DNA of 47,788 bases from CAYTMY01 sp964618075 (GTDB lineage: Bacteria > Bacillota > Clostridia > Eubacteriales > Anaerofustaceae). Location of the stretch: assembly GCA_964618075.1 (NCBI GenBank), contig CAZTZO010000011.1, positions 1-47,788 of the forward strand. The letters are read 5' to 3'. This document shows positions 23,247 to 31,752 of this stretch, one piece after another. Position 1 is the first letter of the stretch. Each line of letters begins with the position of its first letter. The position numbers and the translations under genes are program-made. The notes beneath the pieces were generated by a model, which did not search any database, had not been told where the DNA came from, and saw only the letters and a list, made by a program, of their open reading frames with translations.

Positions 23247-25655
23247 ATGTATTACGATTATAAGAAGATTGAAAAAAAATGGCAGGACATTTGGCAGGAG
23301 AAGAAATGCTTCGAAGCCAAAAACGATTCAGATAAGCCGAAATTTTATGCGCTTGTGGAATTTCCGTATCCTTCAGGACAGGGACTTCACGTAGGTCATC
23401 CGCGTCCGTACACAGCTCTGGACATAGTATCGAGGAAAAGGCGTTTGCAGGGCTATAACGTGCTGTTCCCGATGGGCTGGGACGCTTTCGGTCTGCCTAC
23501 CGAGAACTACGCAATCAAAACGGGTATTCATCCGCGCGAGGTAACCAAGAACAACATTGCACACTTTAAAGGACAGCTTATGTCGCTGGGCTATTCCTTC
23601 GATTGGTCAAGAGAAATAAATACGACCGATCCCGAATATTATAAGTGGACGCAGTGGATATTCCTTCAGCTGTTTAAGCACGGACTTGCATATAAAAAGG
23701 AATTCCCCATTAATTTTTGTACGAGTTGTAAGGTAGGCCTTGCAAATGAAGAGGTTGTAAACGGGGTTTGCGAGCGCTGCGGCGGTCAGGTTGTAAGAAA
23801 AGTAAAGAATCAATGGATGTTGAAGATAACTGCGTATGCACAGAGACTCCTTGACGACCTTGATACCGTTGATTATATAGATCGTGTAAAAACAAGCCAG
23901 AAAAACTGGATAGGAAGAAGCGAAGGCGCGGAAATAGATTTTTCGCTTGAAAATAAAGATGACAAGCTTCGTGTTTATACGACACGTCCCGATACCATAT
24001 ACGGCGTTACATATATGGTCATATCTCCCGAGCATCCGTTTATAGAAAAGTATGCCGGAAGTATTAAAAATATAAACGAAGTTCGAGCATACTCGCAGGC
24101 TGCCTCAAAAAAATCCGATTTCGAAAGAACAGAAATAGTTAAGGACAAAACAGGAGTCAGACTGGAGGGCTTTAACGCAGTTAATCCTATATCGGGAAAG
24201 GTTATTCCCATTTTCGTTTCGGATTACGTGCTAATGACATACGGTACAGGCGCAATTATGGCGGTTCCCGCACATGACGAAAGGGATTATGCTTTTGCAA
24301 AGAAGTTCGATCTGCCGATCGTAGAGGTAATATCGGGCGGTAATATTGAAAACGAGGCGTATACCGACTGTAATAACGGAGTAGCGATAAACTCGCCTCT
24401 TATAGACGGTCTTAAGGGCAAGCAGGCTATAGACAAGATGATAAATGAGATCGTTAAACTTGGTATCGGCGAAAAGAAGGTCAATTTCAAACTGCGCGAC
24501 TGGGTATTTTCAAGACAAAGATACTGGGGAGAGCCTATACCTCTGGTTTACTGCGAGAAGTGCGGCTGGGTTGCCATAGACGAAAGCGAGCTGCCTCTTA
24601 AGCTTCCTGACGTAGATAATTATCAGCCTACGGACAACGGCGAATCCCCGCTTGCAAATATGCCCGAATGGTATAATACGACATGCCCGAAATGTGGCGC
24701 TCACGCAGTACGCGAAACAGACACTATGCCGCAATGGGCGGGATCAAGCTGGTATTATTTGAGATATACCGACCCTCATAACGATAAGTGCCTTGCTTCA
24801 AATAAAGCGCTGGACTACTGGATGAATGTCGACTGGTACAACGGCGGAATGGAGCATACCACTCTGCATTTGCTTTATTCCCGTTTTTGGCACAAATTTT
24901 TGTATGATATAGGCGTTGTAAATACGAGCGAGCCGTATGCAAAGCGTACTTCGCATGGCATGATACTCGGCGAAAACAACGAAAAGATGAGCAAGTCGCG
25001 CGGAAATGTCGTGAATCCCGATGACATTGTAGATCGTTACGGAGCGGATACTCTAAGAACCTACGAAATGTTTATCGGAGATTTCGAAAAGGCTGCTCCG
25101 TGGAGCGAAAGCGGCGTTAAGGGATGCAAAAGATTTTTAGATAGAGTGACGAAGCTAAAGGATATACTCAATAATGAAAAAGGATATACTCCTTATCTTG
25201 AAACGTCCATTCATCAGACGATAAAAAAGGTCACGAACGATATCGAACAGATGAAATTCAATACTGCGATAGCCGCACTAATGAAGCTCCTTAATGCATT
25301 TTTCGAAGCAGGCAGTATAACACGCGATGATTTAAAAACTTATCTTATTTTACTTAATCCTATTGCTCCGCATATAACCGAGGAGATATATTTCGAGTGC
25401 GGTTATAAGGGTATCATAGCCGAGGGCAGCTGGCCTGAGTACGATGAGAGCAAGATAACAGAGGACACGATAGAAATACCCGTACAAATAAACGGCAAGC
25501 TAAAGGCTAAGATAAGTGTTGAAAGCACTGCCGGCGAGGACGAAATAAAGCAGGCTGTATGCGATAACGAGATAATCAAAGCGCTCACAGAGGGCAAGAC
25601 GATCGTAAAGGAAATATATGTGCCCGGTAAAATATTTAATATAGTTATAAAATAA
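23247..25655 (+). CDS. leuS: Leucyl-tRNA synthetase
   Basis: The 802-residue class I synthetase charges tRNA-Leu. The HIGH-type motif is HVGH in YPSGQGLHVGHPRPYTALD and the KMSKS motif is intact in NNEKMSKSRGNV. The editing (CP1) domain is present with TTRPDTIYGVTYMVISPEH and GTGAIMAVPAHDERD. The length matches bacterial LeuS. Two ATGs lie after GGAGG, at 23244 (2-base gap) and 23247 (5-base gap). I chose the second, giving MYYDYKKIEKKW. The upstream in-frame TTG at 23226 is not needed. Confidence 0.98.
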   Translation: MYYDYKKIEKKWQDIWQEKKCFEAKNDSDKPKFYALVEFPYPSGQGLHVGHPRPYTALDIVSRKRRLQGYNVLFPMGWDAFGLPTENYAIKTGIHPREVTKNNIAHFKGQLMSLGYSFDWSREINTTDPEYYKWTQWIFLQLFKHGLAYKKEFPINFCTSCKVGLANEEVVNGVCERCGGQVVRKVKNQWMLKITAYAQRLLDDLDTVDYIDRVKTSQKNWIGRSEGAEIDFSLENKDDKLRVYTTRPDTIYGVTYMVISPEHPFIEKYAGSIKNINEVRAYSQAASKKSDFERTEIVKDKTGVRLEGFNAVNPISGKVIPIFVSDYVLMTYGTGAIMAVPAHDERDYAFAKKFDLPIVEVISGGNIENEAYTDCNNGVAINSPLIDGLKGKQAIDKMINEIVKLGIGEKKVNFKLRDWVFSRQRYWGEPIPLVYCEKCGWVAIDESELPLKLPDVDNYQPTDNGESPLANMPEWYNTTCPKCGAHAVRETDTMPQWAGSSWYYLRYTDPHNDKCLASNKALDYWMNVDWYNGGMEHTTLHLLYSRFWHKFLYDIGVVNTSEPYAKRTSHGMILGENNEKMSKSRGNVVNPDDIVDRYGADTLRTYEMFIGDFEKAAPWSESGVKGCKRFLDRVTKLKDILNNEKGYTPYLETSIHQTIKKVTNDIEQMKFNTAIAALMKLLNAFFEAGSITRDDLKTYLILLNPIAPHITEEIYFECGYKGIIAEGSWPEYDESKITEDTIEIPVQINGKLKAKISVESTAGEDEIKQAVCDNEIIKALTEGKTIVKEIYVPGKIFNIVIK

Positions 25656-25657
25656 TG

Positions 25658-25693
25658 TTAAGACGGAGTGCGCTAAAACGCACTCCGTCTTAA
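25658..25693 (+). terminator. Strong hairpin after leuS
   Basis: A 15-bp perfect stem (5' arm TTAAGACGGAGTGCG) with loop CTAAAA begins three bases after the leuS stop. The bases that follow are A-rich rather than T-rich, so it is a poor canonical terminator for leuS. It may act as an mRNA 3' stabiliser or with slow release. Confidence 0.6.
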
Positions 25694-25761
25694 AAAAGAA
25701 GCTAGAATGCATTTTTTGCAAAACTATTTTTACATAATTGCGTTAAAAAAAGGAGAAAAAT

Positions 25762-26598
25762 ATGCAGCTTAATATAGGAGCCCATCTTTCGATAGCGCAG
25801 GGATATGAAAACGCGGGGAAAACAGCACTGGAAATCGGCGCAGACACCTTTCAGTTCTTTACAAGAAATCCGCGCGGGGGCGCCGCAAAGCCGATAGACA
25901 ATCAGGACGCACAAAACTTGGAGCGTATAATAAATGATAACAGTTTTGCTCCGCTGCTTGCGCATTCGCCGTATACTATAAATATGGCAAGCGACAACGA
26001 GGACGTCAGAAAGGGCGCAAGAGAGCTTATTACAATGGACCTTGCGGCTATAGATAAGCTGCCATGTCATTTATACAACATTCATCCCGGAAGCTCGAAC
26101 AAGAGCGACGCGATTACCGGCATTAACAGAATTGCCGAAATTGTAAACGAGGTTTTAAAACCCGAACACAGCGCATACTTTTTATTTGAGACTATGAGCG
26201 GAAAAGGCAGCGAGGTAGGTAAGACTTTTGAAGAGATACGCGAGATGATTGACAGAATAGATTTAAAGGATAAAATAGGCGTTTGCCTTGATACATGTCA
26301 CGTTTACTGCGCAGGCTACGATATAGTAAACGACCTTGACGGCGTGCTTACTTCCTTTGATAAAATCGTAGGGTTGGACAGATTGAAGGCGGTGCATCTC
26401 AACGATACCATGAATCCGTTTGCCTCTCACAAGGATCGTCATGAAAAGATAGGAAAGGGCGCGATTGGTCTGGACGCAGTCGTAAGGATAATCAATCATC
26501 CGTCGTTGTGTTCCCTTCCTTTTTTACTTGAAACTCCAAACGAATTAGACGGCTACGCTTATGAAATAAAGCTGCTTCGTGACAAATTCAGACAATAA
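25762..26598 (+). CDS. nfo: Deoxyribonuclease IV (AP endonuclease, Nfo)
   Basis: The 278-residue TIM-barrel enzyme cuts DNA 5' to abasic sites during base excision repair. Metal-binding motifs of the family are visible: AHSPYTINMAS, NIHPGSS, LDTCHVYCAGYDI, VHLNDTMNPFASHKDRHEKIG (read at HLND and KDRH) and LLETPNE. Length and order match bacterial Nfo. A good AAGGAG site precedes the ATG. It appears to be a single-gene unit between leuS and the lipoprotein. Confidence 0.96.
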   Translation: MQLNIGAHLSIAQGYENAGKTALEIGADTFQFFTRNPRGGAAKPIDNQDAQNLERIINDNSFAPLLAHSPYTINMASDNEDVRKGARELITMDLAAIDKLPCHLYNIHPGSSNKSDAITGINRIAEIVNEVLKPEHSAYFLFETMSGKGSEVGKTFEEIREMIDRIDLKDKIGVCLDTCHVYCAGYDIVNDLDGVLTSFDKIVGLDRLKAVHLNDTMNPFASHKDRHEKIGKGAIGLDAVVRIINHPSLCSLPFLLETPNELDGYAYEIKLLRDKFRQ

Positions 26599-26713
26599 AT
26601 AAAAAATTTGATTTAATTCGGTAGTTTTTCGCAATTTAATTGATTATGTTATGCTATTTGCTTAAATAAGCTACTTCTTTAAAGTGCTAAAGCATAAAAA
26701 CAAAATTTAATTG

Positions 26714-26742
26714 TTGCGCTATCGGAATTGCAATGGTACAAT
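26714..26742 (+). promoter_or_regulatory. Promoter of the lipoprotein gene
   Basis: TTGCGC (26714-26719), 17 bp and TACAAT (26737-26742). The expected start near 26749 would leave a leader of about eight bases and would exclude the AGGA element, so this is close to leaderless. Confidence 0.5.
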
Positions 26743-26756
26743 AATAGGAAAATATC

Positions 26757-27320
26757 ATGTCAAAAAAACTACTTGTCGTTTTATTGATAATAATATGTAT
26801 TACAGCGCTTAGCTCGTGTATGTCGGAGTATAACGACGATAATTGCGGCGTTACTTTTAAAGTCAAAAAAGGCGACGAGGTAAGCCATACTGACGGGGGT
26901 ACTGTTGTCAGTCTTTCAGGCGGCGAAGTAAAAGCGGTAATTCTTGTCAAGGACGTTTTGTATCAGGCGAACGAAGAGTATTTATCGCTGTATACGCCCG
27001 ATACATTAAATCTTCATTCGGGTGCTTACGAGAGTAACTACAACAACTATGTTTATGTCTCAAAGCTCTTCGAGTATCTTTTTGAGGATAACGAGCGCGA
27101 TTATTCGGTGTATGCGATAAAAGAGGACGAGCTCAACCAATATCCCGCTTGGAAATGCACCTTCACGTCGGGTGAAGACACCGTTTGCGGTTATTGTTAT
27201 CTCACGGTTGAGCGCTCAAGGTGCGTTATCGTTTGTATATACGTATTTGACAGTATGGCAAATATACACAAGCATGACAAAACTATCGACAGATTTGTAA
27301 ATAGCTTTCAGATAAAATAA
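26757..27320 (+). CDS. Putative lipoprotein of unknown function
   Basis: The 187-residue protein has a lipoprotein signal peptide: MSKK, a hydrophobic stretch, and the lipobox LSSC with the lipidated cysteine at residue 21. The mature part is acidic and rich in tyrosine and asparagine, with a GEDTVCGYCYLTVERSRCVIVCIYVFD core (read at TVCGYCY). I do not recognise the fold. The pattern of paired strands and a final helix HKTIDRFVNSFQIK-like resembles small secreted domains that detect or bind ligands, but no function is claimed. It lies 10 bp before the DUF1015 gene. Confidence 0.7.
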   Translation: MSKKLLVVLLIIICITALSSCMSEYNDDNCGVTFKVKKGDEVSHTDGGTVVSLSGGEVKAVILVKDVLYQANEEYLSLYTPDTLNLHSGAYESNYNNYVYVSKLFEYLFEDNERDYSVYAIKEDELNQYPAWKCTFTSGEDTVCGYCYLTVERSRCVIVCIYVFDSMANIHKHDKTIDRFVNSFQIK

Positions 27321-27330
27321 GGAGTGACGT

Positions 27331-28572
27331 ATGATTCAATTTAAGCCCTTTGCGGCGTTAAGACCGACAACACAAAATGCATCGAGAGTATGCTGTCCTC
27401 CTTATGATGTTATAAATACAGCCCAGGCGCGTGAATTAGCCCGAGAAAACGATGATTCTTTTGTACACGTTATTCGCTCCGAAATAGACGTAAATGATAA
27501 TACCGATAAATACTCGCATAGCGTCTATCAAAAGGCCGCTTCAAATTTATGCGACATGGAAAAAAGAGGTCTGCTCGTTCAGGACGAAAAGCCCTGTTAT
27601 TATATTTACAGACAAATACAAAACGGCAGAGAGCAAAACGGTGTATGTGCGCTTGTCAGCATTGACGATTATGAAAACGGAAAAATAAAGAAGCATGAGC
27701 TCACTCTTCCCGAGAAGGAGGAGGATCGTCTAAACCATTTTCTTTTCTGTAAGGCGCATACTGAGCCGGTGTTTCTCTTTTACAAAAAAAACGAACGACT
27801 CAGCGATTATATCAAGGAAATGAAAAAAAAGTACGATCCCGTATATGATTTTACAGATAAGGAATTAACGAAACAGACCCTTTGGGTGGTATCTGATGAT
27901 AACGATATAAATACGCTTAAGACTCTGTTTGAAAGTCAGGATTGTCTTTATATAGCAGACGGGCATCACCGAAGTGCCTCTGCGGTACGCGCAGGTAAAT
28001 ATATGCGTGAAAAAAATCCCGATTATAAGCCTACAGATCAGTTCAATTATATAATGGCGGTGTCATTTTGTGAGGACGAATTGAACGTGATGGATTACAA
28101 CAGGCTCCTAAAGGATACTTTAGGCTATTCGACAGAAGAATTTATTAAGAAGCTCGAAGATGATTTTGAGGTCGAAAAACTCGAAAACATGCAAAAAACG
28201 CAATCAGTCCATACCTTTATGATGTATATAGATAACAACTGGTATCGCCTTAAAGCAAAGATAGACAGCTATAACGCCGAGGACTGTATTTCTTCTCTCG
28301 ACGCTTCGATACTGCAAAACAACGTGTTTGAAAAGATACTCGGTATAACCGATCCAAGGACGTCGAACCGATTGAGCTTTGTCGGCGGAATAAAGGGTTA
28401 TGAAGCCCTAAAGGAAAGCGTTGATGGTAAAGAATATACTGCTGCGTTTGCGCTTTTCCCCGTGAGTACTCAGCAGCTCAGAAAGGTAGCGGACGAAAAT
28501 AAAGTGATGCCGCCCAAATCGACATGGTTTGAACCTAAACTTGCCAGCGGGCTGTTCATACATAAATTTTAA
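27331..28572 (+). CDS. DUF1015 family protein
   Basis: The 413-residue protein starts FKPFAALRPT and CCPPYDVINT and has the signature YIADGHHRSASAVRAGKYM near the middle. These are the conserved blocks of DUF1015, which has some resemblance to nuclease-type HHR motifs. The family has no proven function. It commonly sits with phosphoserine or alanine-glyoxylate aminotransferase and serA-type dehydrogenase genes in clostridia. Here the aminotransferase follows after 22 bp, but no serA is present. Confidence 0.88.
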   Translation: MIQFKPFAALRPTTQNASRVCCPPYDVINTAQARELARENDDSFVHVIRSEIDVNDNTDKYSHSVYQKAASNLCDMEKRGLLVQDEKPCYYIYRQIQNGREQNGVCALVSIDDYENGKIKKHELTLPEKEEDRLNHFLFCKAHTEPVFLFYKKNERLSDYIKEMKKKYDPVYDFTDKELTKQTLWVVSDDNDINTLKTLFESQDCLYIADGHHRSASAVRAGKYMREKNPDYKPTDQFNYIMAVSFCEDELNVMDYNRLLKDTLGYSTEEFIKKLEDDFEVEKLENMQKTQSVHTFMMYIDNNWYRLKAKIDSYNAEDCISSLDASILQNNVFEKILGITDPRTSNRLSFVGGIKGYEALKESVDGKEYTAAFALFPVSTQQLRKVADENKVMPPKSTWFEPKLASGLFIHKF

Positions 28573-28594
28573 GTAATTTTTTAAGGAGAAAAAA

Positions 28595-29671
28595 ATGCAC
28601 AAGAAATTATTTATTCCCGGACCCACGGAAGTGAGAAGTGAAGTGCTTGAAAAAATGGCTACTCCCATGATAGGACACCGTACCAAGGACGCCAGTGCGC
28701 TTCAAAGAAGAATCAGCGACAATTTAAGAAAGCTTTTTTACACGAACAGTGAAATATTGCTTTCAACTTCGTCCGGTACCGGCCTTATGGAGGGAGCTAT
28801 CCGTTGCGGTACGGCAAAGCGCGCCGCCGTATTTTCAGTAGGTTCATTCGGTGACCGTTGGTATGAAATGGCAAAGGTCAACGGAGTGGAAGCGGACATC
28901 TTTACCGCAGAAAGCGGTCATCACACAGACCCGCAGCTCGTAAAGGAAGTTCTTTCGACAGGCAAATATGACCTTATTACGGTAACTCACAACGAAACAT
29001 CGGTCGGCTTGACAAATCCCTGCGATGAAATAGGCGAGGTACTAAAGGACTTTCCCGATGTATTGTATTGCATAGACTGCGTATCTTCCGCAGGCGGAAC
29101 AAAAATAGAGGTTGATAAGTGGGGAGTCGATATTGCTGTTACCTCCACTCAGAAATGTCTTGCACTTCCTTCGGGAATGTCGGTATGCACCTTCTCCGAT
29201 AAAGCGCGTGACAGAGCGAAGAGCGTAACAAACAGAGGCTACTATCTTGACCTTTTGCAGCTGTATAACTACATACAGAAGAAGGACTACCAGTATCCCT
29301 CAACTCCGTCCCTTTCGCATATGTTTGCTCTTGACTATCAGCTTGACTACATTCTTAACACCGAGGGTCTTGAAAATCGTTTCGCACGTCACAAGGAGAT
29401 GTCGGATGTTGTAAAGAATTGGGCAAAAGAATACTTTGCAATTTATCCCGAAGAACAGTATGCGTCAAACACCGTTTCATGTATAGCAAATACCCGCGAT
29501 ATTAATGTAGGAGACCTTCGCAAGGCTCTTAACGAGCGTGGCTTTGAGATATCAGACGGTTACGGCGATTTGAAGGGAAAGACCTTCCGTATTGCTACAA
29601 TGGGAGATCTCAGCGTACAGGATATGAAGGACGTCACGCAAAATATCAGCGACATTCTCAATCTCAAATAG
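28595..29671 (+). CDS. Class V PLP aminotransferase (serine-pyruvate/alanine-glyoxylate/phosphoserine type)
   Basis: The 358-residue enzyme starts KKLFIPGPTEVRSEVLE, the glycine-proline-threonine-rich opening of the AGXT subfamily. It has STSSGTGLMEGAIR for phosphate binding of PLP, CIDCVSSAGGTKIEVDKWGVDI, and the Schiff-base lysine K187 in TSTQKCLALPSG. Members transfer amino groups between serine, alanine, glyoxylate, pyruvate or phosphohydroxypyruvate. The DUF1015 neighbour suggests serine metabolism. A strong AAGGAG site lies before the ATG and a terminator follows. Confidence 0.88.
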   Translation: MHKKLFIPGPTEVRSEVLEKMATPMIGHRTKDASALQRRISDNLRKLFYTNSEILLSTSSGTGLMEGAIRCGTAKRAAVFSVGSFGDRWYEMAKVNGVEADIFTAESGHHTDPQLVKEVLSTGKYDLITVTHNETSVGLTNPCDEIGEVLKDFPDVLYCIDCVSSAGGTKIEVDKWGVDIAVTSTQKCLALPSGMSVCTFSDKARDRAKSVTNRGYYLDLLQLYNYIQKKDYQYPSTPSLSHMFALDYQLDYILNTEGLENRFARHKEMSDVVKNWAKEYFAIYPEEQYASNTVSCIANTRDINVGDLRKALNERGFEISDGYGDLKGKTFRIATMGDLSVQDMKDVTQNISDILNLK

Positions 29672-29680
29672 AAAATATAT

Positions 29681-29715
29681 GACCTGTCTTCACTTGAAGG
29701 CAGGTCTTTTGTTTT
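29681..29715 (+). terminator. Terminator after the aminotransferase gene
   Basis: GACCTG-T-CTTC pairs with GAAG-G-CAGGTC (29681-29706) and is followed by TTTTGTTTT. Confidence 0.8.
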
Positions 29716-29718
29716 AAA

Positions 29719-29763
29719 AGTAAACGACCCGAAGCGTAATAATTACGATACGAGCCGTTTACT
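29719..29763. repeat. Long imperfect inverted repeat between convergent genes
   Basis: AGTAAACG (29719-29726) pairs with CGTTTACT (29756-29763). The interior adds CG pairs, an internal loop AAGC/GATA, and a terminal GTAAT-A-ATTAC stem. It sits just beyond the aminotransferase terminator and about 97 bp beyond the trpS stop. It has no T-tract on the plus strand. It could be a terminator structure for the minus strand or a small dispersed repeat. Confidence 0.5.
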
Positions 29764-29859
29764 TATATGAATGGGGGTAACCAAATCAACTTAATAAAAA
29801 TCTATCTCATGATATATGATAGCATAAATTTTTAAAAAATCAAGTATAATTACCATTAT

Positions 29860-30867
29860 TTAAAAAGTTACGAAGCCGACCTTCTTTTTAGCTTTTTGAA
29901 GAGTTTTATTTGCAAGCGAAGCTGCTGATTGCGAGCCTTCCTCAAGTACTTTTTGAATATATTCTTTGTCTGAAAGTATCCTTTCATATTCCGACTGTAT
30001 CGGCTCAAGGTGATAAGCGACGGCTTCTCCGACTGCTGTTTTGAACGAAGCGTAGTTTGAATTTTCAAATGTTTTTTGCGCTTCCTGTACGCTGACGTTC
30101 GCCGCGCATGAGTATATTTCCAAAAGGTTAGATATGCCCGGTTTATTTACAGGATCGTATTTGACAAAAGTATCCGAATCGGTAACGGCGCGCTTGAATT
30201 TATTTATAATGACGTCCTTTTTGTCGTTCATCAGAATGAAGGCGTTTGTATTGCCGTCAGATTTACTCATCTTTTTTGAAGGGTCTGCAAGGCTCATTAT
30301 TTTTGAGCCCGCCTGACCGTAATATCCGTCAGGCACGACAAATGTCGGGGAATAGTTCTGGTTGAAGCGTCCTGCTATATCACGGGCAAGCTCAAGATGT
30401 TGAGTTTGATCCACTCCGACGGGTACTAAGTCTGCCTGGTATAAAAGAATATCTGCAGCCATTAAAACAGGGTAGTCAAACAGCCCAACTCTTATGTTTT
30501 CTCCCTGCTTCGATGCTTTATCCTTAAACTGCGTCATTCTTGACAATTCACCCATATAGGAATTGCAGTTTAGTATCCAGCAAAGCTCTGCATGTGCGCT
30601 GACGTGTGACTGTACGAACAGCATGGCGCGTTTGGGGTCTATTCCCGCAGCCAAGAGCATAGCGCTGCATTCGATAGTCTGCTTTCTTAATTTCGCCGCC
30701 TGCTGGGGTACCGTTATTGCATGCATATCGACCACGCAGTAAATACAGTTATAATCGTCCTGCAGCTTTGCCCAATTCACTATCGCTCCGAAGTAATTTC
30801 CTATAGTGAATTCTCCGGTCGGCTGGATACCGGAAAAAATAATTTTTTTATCCTTGTCAAACGCCAT
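29860..30867 (-). CDS. trpS: Tryptophanyl-tRNA synthetase
   Basis: The 335-residue class I synthetase has the HIGH-type motif in SGIQPTGEFTIGNYFGA, a variant TIGN, and the KMSKS motif in KKMSKSDGN. MLFVQSHVSAHAELCWILNC and DQTQHLELARDIA are typical of bacterial TrpS. It is the last gene of the lon-engB-serS-DUF4352 run, 24 bp after the previous gene. The GAGG element lies about 13 bases before the ATG. There is no room for a T-box upstream. Confidence 0.97.
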   Translation of the reverse strand: MAFDKDKKIIFSGIQPTGEFTIGNYFGAIVNWAKLQDDYNCIYCVVDMHAITVPQQAAKLRKQTIECSAMLLAAGIDPKRAMLFVQSHVSAHAELCWILNCNSYMGELSRMTQFKDKASKQGENIRVGLFDYPVLMAADILLYQADLVPVGVDQTQHLELARDIAGRFNQNYSPTFVVPDGYYGQAGSKIMSLADPSKKMSKSDGNTNAFILMNDKKDVIINKFKRAVTDSDTFVKYDPVNKPGISNLLEIYSCAANVSVQEAQKTFENSNYASFKTAVGEAVAYHLEPIQSEYERILSDKEYIQKVLEEGSQSAASLANKTLQKAKKKVGFVTF

Positions 30868-30891
30868 ACTTTAATTGCCTCGCTTTAAAAA

Positions 30892-31731
30892 TTATTTATT
30901 GTTGTCGGTAGAAGTATTTGTATTCGTATCGTTGTTTGTAATTGTGGTGCTTGCCTTTGCAGGCTGTGGTGAAGGCGTAAGCGTTTCTGTTGTAAAATCG
31001 TAGGTTCCGCCTATATTTACTATCGCCTTGACGTTGTCAAAGGCAATGTAGTAATTGTCTATATCAAACGATGAAGCGGAAATTTTAAACACATCTGCTA
31101 TTTCTCTGGTCTCGTTAGGAAGAATATTGTCTTTGATATTTGAAAAGTCGAAGCCTCGTTCTATCGACAGCGAAAGCAAAGCGTTGTAATCGAATACGCC
31201 CTCTTCAGCCTCTTCATATCTGTAACCCTTATTGCTCTGAGTATATTTTTTCAAGCTAAGGTACGGTATAGAATTCCACTCAAGCTCTTTGTCCGTATTG
31301 TTCGTGATAGTGTATACTGCCTGAACGTAAACATAGTTGCTGTCCATGGGATAATCGACAAACGACGTTGCCACGCATACCTCGCTGAATACGATATCAA
31401 GTTCGTTGCTGCTTATGGTATCTCCGGGCGAATAATATTTGTCGAAATAGTTTTCTTTGTTCAGTCCATAGTAGACTATAAAGGACGCCAGCCCGAATAC
31501 TATAACTATGGCTACTATCATAAAGGTTCGCTTATTTTTCTTCTTGGTCAAAGAGTCGTGCGGGGAGTCTTTTTGTTTGTTTGTTTTCTCTCGGACTTTT
31601 TTATTCTTTTTTTTATTATGCTTATCCTGTTCGTCATCGAATTCGTCAAAACGTGAAGCGTCAATAGAGTCCTTTTCTTGATTGATTGATGTGTCGTTTT
31701 CAGATAAAAGGTCGTTATCGTTTTTCTTCAT
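30892..31731 (-). CDS. DUF4352-like single-pass membrane protein
   Basis: The 279-residue protein has a highly charged cytoplasmic N-terminus (about 1-66; acidic, then lysine-rich), one membrane helix (about 67-89) and an outer beta-sandwich domain. This carries VYVQAVYTITNNTDKELEW, PYLSLK and LPNETREIADVFKIS, followed by a low-complexity threonine/asparagine tail. The ITNNTDKE phrase is characteristic of DUF4352/DUF5067-type immunoglobulin-like domains of Gram-positive surface proteins. The function is unknown. It lies between serS and trpS in the same run, an odd place for a surface protein. Confidence 0.65.
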   Translation of the reverse strand: MKKNDNDLLSENDTSINQEKDSIDASRFDEFDDEQDKHNKKKNKKVREKTNKQKDSPHDSLTKKKNKRTFMIVAIVIVFGLASFIVYYGLNKENYFDKYYSPGDTISSNELDIVFSEVCVATSFVDYPMDSNYVYVQAVYTITNNTDKELEWNSIPYLSLKKYTQSNKGYRYEEAEEGVFDYNALLSLSIERGFDFSNIKDNILPNETREIADVFKISASSFDIDNYYIAFDNVKAIVNIGGTYDFTTETLTPSPQPAKASTTITNNDTNTNTSTDNNK

Positions 31732-31752
31732 GCTGTAATTTACCCTTCAAAA

